From contig CP136069.1 of assembly GCA_032622095.1 (NCBI GenBank), positions 87,258,958 to 87,322,957 of the forward strand: 64,000 bases of DNA, in the 5' to 3' direction. The stretch comes from Siphonodentalium dalli (taxonomy: Eukaryota; Mollusca; Scaphopoda; Gadilida; Siphonodentaliidae). Positions 57,710 to 64,000 of this stretch are shown one piece after another. The notes beneath the pieces are model-generated. The model did not search any database and was not told the DNA's origin. It worked only from the letters and a program-made list of their open reading frames with translations. A program made the translations under genes and the position numbers. Within the stretch, counting starts at the first letter, position 1. Each line of letters starts with the position of its first letter.

Positions 57710-58560
57710 TTTTTTTTTAGGCCTTAGCATGACTAAATCCTTTGGCACACCATACAGACCACATCCTTATCTAATCATCACCAAACTTCATATTGATCTC
57801 AGTGGTGACCACTTGATGGGAGCTATAATTTTGTTTTTGAATTTCATTGGAAAACAGAGCCAACAGCGGCCATCATGGATTTTACTATATTTATGTATCT
57901 CTTCATGTTGACATCTGGTATTACTTAGACATTTCAACTTTCCACATTCCTAACCACTCCATTGAATGTAATACATGAAATTATCCCACTCCATGTTGAG
58001 CTACACTGTCATTGACACCTTCATTACAAAAATTGGTTGAAAAACATGGCTGCTAGCAGACATCTTGGATTTCAAATTTGAATCCATCGCCATACCTTGC
58101 AGCCTGCATTTATAGGAGAAATGTTTTGATACTTTAATACAAATTTTTAGTCATATGGGTCTTCGAGGTGACCAGCAGATGAGAGCCATCAAATTTTTCC
58201 GAAATTCGTCAACAAAAATGTCCAACAGCAGCCATCTCAGATTTTACTCTTTGCATGACTAAATCCTTCAGCACTCTCTACATGTCATTTCCCTTATCCA
58301 ATCATAGCAAACTTTATATAGATCTACGGATGAAATCTAGATGGGAGCCATCAATTTCTTCCCGTATATGATGGAAAACATGGCCATCTTGGATTTCACT
58401 TTTGAATCCAGCGGCACATCATGCAGCCCACATACAAATTCATTGGAGAAATGTTTTGAAAATTTACAGACTTGTTCATGATCTCTTCTAAATGGGGGCT
58501 ATCGAATCTGGACAATTTTCAATGAAAAACATGGCTGCTAACATCTATCTTTGATCTTAC
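57710..58560. repeat. Array of modules with GCCATC(T)TGGATTT (continuation)
   Basis: Copies start near 57729, 58255 and 58567 with CATGACTAAATCCTT..GCACACC, TCACCAAACTT..AT..GATCT and GATGGGAGC(C/T)AT. This is the other half of the array at 49640-49999. Confidence 0.65.
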
Positions 58561-58923
58561 TCTTTCCATGGATACATACTTCAGCACACCGAACAGCCAG
58601 CATTTTTCATCCAATTGATCTCAAACTCCATATTGCTCTTCATGTTGAACTCTGCTAAACATTTAAACTTCCCGCATTCCTTATCGATCCATTGACTGTA
58701 ACGTATGACATTATCCCCTCTCCCAAGTTGAGCTACAGTGTCACTGCCGCTTTCATTTGGTTTGATCTTCCATTTGATGTTGGGACATCTGAAAAAAAAC
58801 TTCATGCTTATGTTCAGAGGTCGGGATATGTCTATTTCATGGCTGGTTGTGTGTATAGTTTTTAATGAGTTTACAAGATATGATTAGAGATAACCAGTAC
58901 TATTCTCCATTGTTTGATAGATG

Positions 58924-59099
58924 TACAGTAATGCCCTAAATAATCGACTCCTTAACCACAGCAGAATTATGGGTAACATTTCAGGATTTAGTGAGAGCTT
59001 TCCGATGAATGGCCACAAGCCATATTTCCGACTAAATCCTGAAAAGTTACCCATAATTCTGCTGTGGTTAAGGAGTCGATTATTTAGGGCATTACTGTA
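58924..59099. mobile_element. TA-flanked hairpin MITE (copy 3)
   Basis: TACAGTAATGCCCTAAATAA to TTATTTAGGGCATTACTGTA with near-perfect arms and a reduced centre. Same family as 18795-18954. Confidence 0.88.
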
Positions 59100-59341
59100 T
59101 GGTGGCAAGAGCTATGTTGAGTAGGTTGACCGTGAGGAAGTATGGGTCTTTTGCCTTCTCCAAGGTGTTCGAGTGTAATCATATTTCTGTGTCTCAGTTG
59201 AGGCAGTTCATGGTTTAGCCGTGTAAGGAGTCTAGCAATGGCTTTGGCTTCATTCTTTTCTGCAAGTGTAGTTATCCCAAACTCTGCTAACTAAGACAGT
59301 TAGGCATTCATTGCTTAACTTCTTACTTGTTTGCACAAATA

Positions 59342-59639
59342 TACAGTAATGCCCTAAATAGTCGACTCCTTAACCACAGCAGAATTATGGGTAATTTTTC
59401 TGGATTTAGTCAGAAATATGGCTTGTTGCCATTCATCGAAAAGCTCTCCTTAACCATAGCAAAATTATGGGTAATTTTTCAGGATTTAGTCGGAAATATG
59501 GCTTGTTGCCATTCATCGGAAAGCTCTCGGGGAGAGCTTTCCGATGAATGGCAACAAGCCATATTTCCGACTAAATCCTGAAAAGTTACCCATAATTCTG
59601 CTGTAGTTAAGGAGTAAATTATTTAGGGCATTACTGTAT
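59342..59639. mobile_element. TA-flanked hairpin MITE (copy 4) with internal duplication
   Basis: Same termini as copy 3. The left arm block (CTCCTTAACCA..AGC..ATTATGGGTAATTTTTC..GGATTTAGTC) is present twice, near 59365 and 59449, making this copy longer than its relatives. The 84-aa ORF is an artefact. Confidence 0.85.
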
Positions 59640-59770
59640 ATACATTACACAGTGAGTTGTAATATGAATTTAGACCTTTCCAATATAGTCTCTTATAACT
59701 GAATGAGGGAATCCATTTCATTATGACAGGGTCAACCTCTGATAAAATGTTCCCTGATTCTTTGTTTTAG

Positions 59771-59981
59771 GGAGAATCCCCATGTTGTTTTACTGCAAGA
59801 AGTGGTGACAGAGACGCTGACCATTCTGGAGAATAAATGTGCTTCTTATCACATGATACCTGGCGGCCATGGTGATTACTTCACAGCGATGATGCTCAAG
59901 GTCGCGGATGTTGAATACGAGGACCATAAAATCACAAAGTTCATGAGCAGTAAGATGATGAGAAACTTACTTACTGTCAAG
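59771..59981 (+). CDS. TDP2: TDP2 exon 4 (second catalytic motif)
   Basis: Acceptor TTGTTTTAG. One base completes Lys from exon 3, then ENPHVVLLQEVVTETLTILE, NKCASYHMIPGGHGDYFTAM and on to SSKMMRNLLTVK, then donor GTATGTT in phase 0. LLQEV supplies the catalytic metal-binding Glu (residue 136 of the joined protein). GDYFTAMML and KMMRNLL are TDP2 signatures that line the substrate groove in known structures. The remaining EEP motifs (TSHLES, GDTN, SDHWG in the family) are not in the window and should lie beyond 64000. Confidence 0.93.
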
Positions 59982-60011
59982 GTATGTTGCATAATGAATT
60001 ATTCTTAAACT

Positions 60012-60079
60012 TGAGTAATGCCCTATATAATCGACTCCTTAACCACAGTGAATTAGGGGTAATTTTTCTGATTAGATAA
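60012..60079. mobile_element. Remnant of the TA hairpin MITE
   Basis: GAGTAATGCCCTATATAATC..GACTCCTTAACCACAG is present without the complementary second arm. Confidence 0.6.
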
Positions 60080-61168
60080 CTGTATGCATATTTAACACTT
60101 TGAGTGAACAATGGTGACTTCACAGATAATACAGCGCTGACACTATGTTTTTACATCAATCACTGAGCTGAATTGGACCACAGTCCAAACTAAACACTAA
60201 TTAGCTAAAACTACAAGGTGGCAGTCTATTGTCACCAATAAAGTTTTAATCAACCTGTCACAATGATTGAGCGGTTGCGACCACTCAGAGTTGAATGTAT
60301 AGACCAGAAATTTAAACTTACAAAGGATATCCAGTCTACACAAGAGCCAAAACGATCGCAGCATCAAGTGTGTCAAATCTTCCGCACGTATGTTCATTTG
60401 TATCACTTTCCGCGTTCGGATTTCGGAGGTAAAAAGTACTTCACTTTTGGACTATAAAAGCCGTCCGATGTACGGAATAGAGAGTTTCCGGTTTACAGAG
60501 GTAATTTTTAGTGAGAATGCACTTGGGTGAATTCATGACCGGACAATTTGTTCGGTATGAAGAGGGATTCGATTTAGAGAGGGCAGTTTGGAGAGGTTTT
60601 ACTGTGATAATGGGACAGTAAAAGGTGCTATTTTTAGAATATAATCTCGAGAAAACATTTGGAGGTTCACATTGTTTACCAAGATGGAGAACTCTATCTC
60701 GTTAGCACTCTCAATCAAAGCAAATGAGGGATTTCACTGTCAATTACACTCAGCTGCATCAGAAACAAACCACTTTATTATTGCACCCAGGGCCGATAAG
60801 GTTCGGGGTGATTTATGTGGTTCTTTGATCCTGTCATCCGGCAGACATTCCGGTTTTTCGGTACGATCCGTTCCGTATCGGCCGAACTTAAAGTCCGCAT
60901 TTTACATCCGCCCGGAATGCTGCCTCCTTCCGGTAACTGAGAAAGCAATTCACTTTTGATACGCATCGCGCTCGGTTGTGTGTCGTCAAATCCTATCTGT
61001 TTCCATCCGTCACCGTGTTTCTTCGCCAGCCTTCATTTATTCGTCTATCATCTTGTTCCTTGTGCGTTCTGTCTGCGTCCTGTTCCGTCGGCGTTACCTA
61101 TTTTCGTGGGTAGCGCACGTGTTTCCCTGTTTGTGTTTGTCGTTCGGTGGCAATCACATATTTCTCTT
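60080..61168. other. TDP2 intron 4 and 5' region of the DIRS element
   Basis: No host exon is recognised. GC content rises from about 60780, where the DIRS element probably begins (CCGATAAGGTTCGG..CCGGTTTTTCGG..CCGTATCGGCCGAAC). Its exact 5' terminal repeat cannot be fixed without the other end. Confidence 0.4.
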
Positions 61169-62443
61169 ATGGTTCGTACGGGATCTCGCGGTCGGGCCCG
61201 CGACCGTTCGTCTCGTAGCAGTCGCCAGGATGCGTCTGCCAGCTCGTCTCGTGCTGGTCCTGCTTCCAGTGACCGTGTTGGGCCTTCTTCTCGGGGTTCG
61301 GCCAGTGTGTCATCTGTGGCTGATTCACGGGTGCGCGGCCGTGGTCAGCATTCGCGTGGCAGGCCTGCTCGTGGCTCTGGACGGGGACGCCGCGCCTCCC
61401 GTGCCCGGGTTTCCCATTCTCGTGGCCGCGATCCTGTTCGTCAGCCTCGTCGTCAGCCCAGTCGTCAGTCTCGTCGCCAGGCTAGTCGCCGACAGGATGG
61501 TTCTCCGCGCCCCAAGTTTCCGCGCTATGGATCCAGGTCACCATCAGCGTCTCCTTTGTCGACCCGTCGTCGCAGCAGTTCTGATGACAGCTCCACTTCT
61601 CTCCGCCGCCGCGAGGATTCCCGTGTGGCTTCAGTGATCCACCGACCGAACGCTCCGGCAAGAGACAGAACTGATCCGGGTAATGCCTTATTTAGTTTTC
61701 CATCCTCGCTGGTCTCCCCTTGGGACGCCCCCTTGCCGATTCCTACGGCGGCAGATGGCTATGGCTCTCATGTTTCCCGATCTATTCGCGACAAAATTTT
61801 CCGGGGCGATTTTATCAATTTGGATCAGCTGCAGGAACCTGCCGCCTCTATTCATACTGTTGACCCCCATCAGTTGGTTGTCTCTGCTTCCGGGCGAATC
61901 CGTGTTGCGCCAAGCGGGCATGCTGCTCCAATAACGTCTGTTGACTCGTGGACCGATGCTTTTCTCACTTTCATTTCGGTATACCTCGACGTTCACCCTG
62001 AATCGTCGGCCCAGCCCCTTTTGCGTTACCTGCGCACCATTCGTTGGGCGGCTGCTAAATGTGGGGGATCTGCCTGGCAGGTGTACGATACCCAATTTCG
62101 GTTGAAGTGGGATGGTAATACAGCTACTCCTTGGGAGACCATCGACCCTAACATTTGGCTGCTGGTCATGACGCCCCAGGTTCGGCAACCTCCGCAGCCG
62201 ACTCCGCCTCCGGTTCGTGCCTCCGGGCGTGCGGACAATTTTCCCACGCGTCCGGGCCGTCCCAGTCCCGTCTGTTTTGAATTCAACGCCGGCCGCTGCT
62301 CCTGGCCAAACTGTCGTTTTCGACACATCTGCAACATCTGCTCAGAGCCTCATGCCGCAACCGCTGCCCATGGACAAGACTTTCGCCGCTCAGCCCGCGG
62401 CGGTCGCCAGCAGCGTCTACCAGCTCGCCCCTTCCGCCGTTAA
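61169..62443 (+). CDS. DIRS gag-like ORF1 protein
   Basis: 424 residues from ATG at 61169; the frame is open from 60956, but that extension is hydrophobic and unlike gag. Residues 1-160 are extremely Arg/Ser-rich (SRGRARDRSSRSSR-type), suited to nucleic-acid binding. Residues of about 235-330 form the conserved core with WTDAFLTFISVYLDVHPES, LLRYLRTIRWAA and FRLKWDGN, as in DIRS ORF1 proteins. Residues 369-395 form a Cys/His cluster (CFEFNAGRCSWPNC..H.C..C...H). Its 3' end overlaps the RT ORF. Confidence 0.8.
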   Translation: MVRTGSRGRARDRSSRSSRQDASASSSRAGPASSDRVGPSSRGSASVSSVADSRVRGRGQHSRGRPARGSGRGRRASRARVSHSRGRDPVRQPRRQPSRQSRRQASRRQDGSPRPKFPRYGSRSPSASPLSTRRRSSSDDSSTSLRRREDSRVASVIHRPNAPARDRTDPGNALFSFPSSLVSPWDAPLPIPTAADGYGSHVSRSIRDKIFRGDFINLDQLQEPAASIHTVDPHQLVVSASGRIRVAPSGHAAPITSVDSWTDAFLTFISVYLDVHPESSAQPLLRYLRTIRWAAAKCGGSAWQVYDTQFRLKWDGNTATPWETIDPNIWLLVMTPQVRQPPQPTPPPVRASGRADNFPTRPGRPSPVCFEFNAGRCSWPNCRFRHICNICSEPHAATAAHGQDFRRSARGGRQQRLPARPFRR

Positions 62444-64000
62444 TCTAGACTATTTGTGTTGGTGGCTTGGGAGGTACCCTCGCCACCAAGTCGCGCGGGA
62501 ACTCCGGTTCGGTTTTACTCATGGTTTTCCACTCCATTATACTGGCCCGCGTATGCCAACTGACGCTCCGAACCTCAAGTCTGCTCGTGACCGTCCCGAG
62601 GTCGTCCGGGAAAAGATCCTTAAGGAAGTTCGCCTTGGTCGCATTGCTGGTCCTTTCTGTGCTCGTCCAATTCCAACGCTCCGCGTGTCGCCGCTTGGAC
62701 TGGTGCCTAAACATGAACCTGACTCATTCCGTCTCATCCATCACCTCTCCTATCCGGCAGGCCAGTCGCTCAATGATCATATTCCGCGCGAATTCACTAC
62801 TGTCACATATACCAGTTTTGACGCTGCTGTTGCCACCATCCAGTCCCTTGGGGCCGGGACTTTGCTCGCGCGCGGGGATTTGGAGGCTGCTTATCGTAAT
62901 CTTCGCATCTACCCGGGCGATTTCGATCAACTTGGTTTTAAACTGGACGACATGTATTATTTCGACAAATGCTTACCTTTCGGCTGCAGCGTGTCGTGCG
63001 CAACTTTTGAAAAATTCTCGACATTTTTGGAATGGGTTGTTAAGCAGCGGTCCGGCAACCCACACATCTTGCACTACTGCGATGACTTCCTGTTCTGTGG
63101 TCCGCCAGCCACGTCCCAGGCCTCAGACAGTCTTGACATGTTTCATCGCGTTTGCTCTGATCTTGGCGTACCTATTGCTCATGAAAAAACGGTCTCGCCC
63201 ACATCGAAGCTCTGCTACCTTGGTCTCGAACTCGATACGTTGGCTAACGCGGTGCGTCTCCCTGCTGAGAAGCTCACAGCCATTCAGTCCAAAATCTCTA
63301 TGGCTTTGCGCTGCCGTAAAATCTCGGTCCGTGAACTACAGTCGCTCATTGGCTCATTACAATTTGCGTGTAAGGCGATTCGTCCGGGCCGCCCATTTTG
63401 TCGTCGCCTGATTGATGCCCTGCAGGGATTTTCTAAGCCGCATCACAAAATCCGAATTAATTCTGGCATGCGTGCCGATTTGGCCACGTGGTTACAGTTC
63501 TTCACGTCATTCAATGGGATCTACCTTTTCCCTTCTGCGACCTGGCTCCATGATACCGACATCAATTTCCACACAGACGCTTGTGGTGGTCAGTCCGGCG
63601 GCTTTGGCGCTTATTTCAACGGCCTTTGGGCTTTTGGCAAGTGGCCCCTTCCTTGGCATGCTTTGGGCCTGACCCGCAATATGGGTGTCCTCGAGATGTT
63701 CCCGGTCTTAGTGGCCATCAGCGTCTGGGGGCGTCGCCTCCGGAATCATCGCCTCCATTTACACTGTGATAACATTACCGTGGTCCGCGCCATCAACGAC
63801 CAAACTTCCAAATGCAAGCCGCTCATGGCCCTGTTGCGCCAGCTGGTCCTGCTGCTCCTGTCTCACAACATCTCCTTGCGTGCTTCATGGATCGCGTCTC
63901 GTGATAATGCTCTCGCTGACAGCCTCTCTCGTTTCCAGATGAAACGTTTCCGTCGACTGGCGCCGTCCGCCGCCCGAACGCCAACACCATTTCCCAGGTG
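62352..64000 (+). CDS. DIRS reverse transcriptase-RNase H (partial, runs off the window)
   Basis: The frame is open to the window end; ATGs at 62352 or 62370 overlap ORF1 by about 75-90 nt in another frame, as is usual for DIRS. Numbering from 62352: RT motif A GDLEAAYRN with Asp176; motif B LPFGCSVSCATFEKF; motif C HYCDDFLF with Asp244 and Asp245; then CYLGLELD. RNase H follows with HTDACGG (Asp409), LEMFP (Glu448), LHCDN (Asp473) and SRDNALAD (Asp518), a complete acidic set. YCDD has Cys where most relatives have a bulky aliphatic residue. No stop or frameshift is seen. Confidence 0.88.
   Translation, partial: MPQPLPMDKTFAAQPAAVASSVYQLAPSAVNLDYLCWWLGRYPRHQVARELRFGFTHGFPLHYTGPRMPTDAPNLKSARDRPEVVREKILKEVRLGRIAGPFCARPIPTLRVSPLGLVPKHEPDSFRLIHHLSYPAGQSLNDHIPREFTTVTYTSFDAAVATIQSLGAGTLLARGDLEAAYRNLRIYPGDFDQLGFKLDDMYYFDKCLPFGCSVSCATFEKFSTFLEWVVKQRSGNPHILHYCDDFLFCGPPATSQASDSLDMFHRVCSDLGVPIAHEKTVSPTSKLCYLGLELDTLANAVRLPAEKLTAIQSKISMALRCRKISVRELQSLIGSLQFACKAIRPGRPFCRRLIDALQGFSKPHHKIRINSGMRADLATWLQFFTSFNGIYLFPSATWLHDTDINFHTDACGGQSGGFGAYFNGLWAFGKWPLPWHALGLTRNMGVLEMFPVLVAISVWGRRLRNHRLHLHCDNITVVRAINDQTSKCKPLMALLRQLVLLLLSHNISLRASWIASRDNALADSLSRFQMKRFRRLAPSAARTPTPFPR

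Larger units (their letters stand above)
49449..59770 (+). other. TDP2 intron 3 (10.3 kb)
   Basis: Bounded by GTAAGTG and TTGTTTTAG. It holds nested TTAA MITE, LINE and pearl-like insertions plus hairpin MITEs, listed separately. Confidence 0.8.
60780..64000 (+). mobile_element. DIRS-order retrotransposon (5' part)
   Basis: A gag-like ORF with a C-terminal zinc motif overlaps an RT/RNase H ORF in another frame. That is the DIRS arrangement; the tyrosine recombinase expected after RNase H would be beyond 64000. The reading frames are undamaged and GC-rich against an AT-rich background, suggesting a recent insertion. LTR-type terminal repeats are not visible. Assignment to DIRS rather than Gypsy rests on the RT/RNase H sequence style and gag type. 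Confidence 0.75.

Noticed and set aside
60956-61168. N-terminal extension of the DIRS gag frame
   Set aside because: The extension is hydrophobic and unlike gag proteins; ATG at 61169 directly precedes the Arg/Ser-rich region.
61688-62326. 212-aa minus-strand ORF opposite the gag-like ORF
   Set aside because: A GC-rich shadow without a domain; the + strand frame has the conserved gag core and zinc motif.
62467-63411. 314-aa ORF in the third frame over the DIRS RT
   Set aside because: It is a shadow of the RT/RNase H frame, which carries all catalytic motifs and stays open to the window edge.
1-64000. tRNA, rRNA, CRISPR arrays, bacterial operons
   Set aside because: None seen; introns, LINEs and DIRS elements indicate animal nuclear DNA.

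Overview
This window is animal nuclear DNA: AT-rich, very repeat-dense, with small coding exons separated by multi-kilobase introns. Several repeats join a (CCGT/ACGG)n tract to tandem modules of about 120-170 bp and a short terminal hairpin. That is the architecture of the pearl/HINE elements known from bivalves, so a mollusc or another lophotrochozoan is the best guess; no marker in the window proves the species.

Two host genes are recognisable, both on the + strand. A FAM78-family gene has a 5' coding exon at 10978-11255 and its large terminal exon at 19021-19600. TDP2 (tyrosyl-DNA phosphodiesterase 2) has four exons at 34085-34234, 47866-47966, 49323-49448 and 59771-59981. Their splice phases join into one 196-residue frame carrying the UBA-like segment and the first two catalytic motifs; the remaining catalytic exons lie beyond the window. 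A possible small minus-strand gene (exons near 22927-22695 and 20631-20479) is only tentative. Host coding sequence is under 3% of the window.

The rest is mostly mobile DNA, often nested. Region 1-10 kb: eroded inverted-repeat elements and a 7.1-kb hAT-like element (2763-9900) with an exact 8-bp target duplication, itself carrying two MITEs and tandem arrays. Region 11-19 kb (FAM78 intron): many near-perfect hairpins and a GATATC-rich array. Region 21-23 kb: minisatellites. Region 23.8-26.3 kb: a palindrome with arms of about 850 bp. Region 26.7-33.0 kb: a 6.3-kb segment bounded by exact 18-bp inverted repeats and containing a broken LINE that is itself split by a TTAA MITE. Region 33.2-33.9 kb: a 131-bp tandem array rich in TCAAGGTCA sites just upstream of the TDP2 start codon. 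Region 34-60 kb (TDP2 introns): hAT-like and hairpin MITEs, pearl-like elements and two L1-like LINEs. One LINE sits inside a TTAA MITE and is itself interrupted by a pearl-like insert. Region 60.7-64 kb: a GC-rich, apparently intact DIRS-order retrotransposon (gag-like ORF plus overlapping RT/RNase H ORF) that runs off the window edge inside a TDP2 intron.

The genes do not form a pathway. FAM78 and TDP2 are neighbours whose introns have been inflated by independent, datable layers of transposition.
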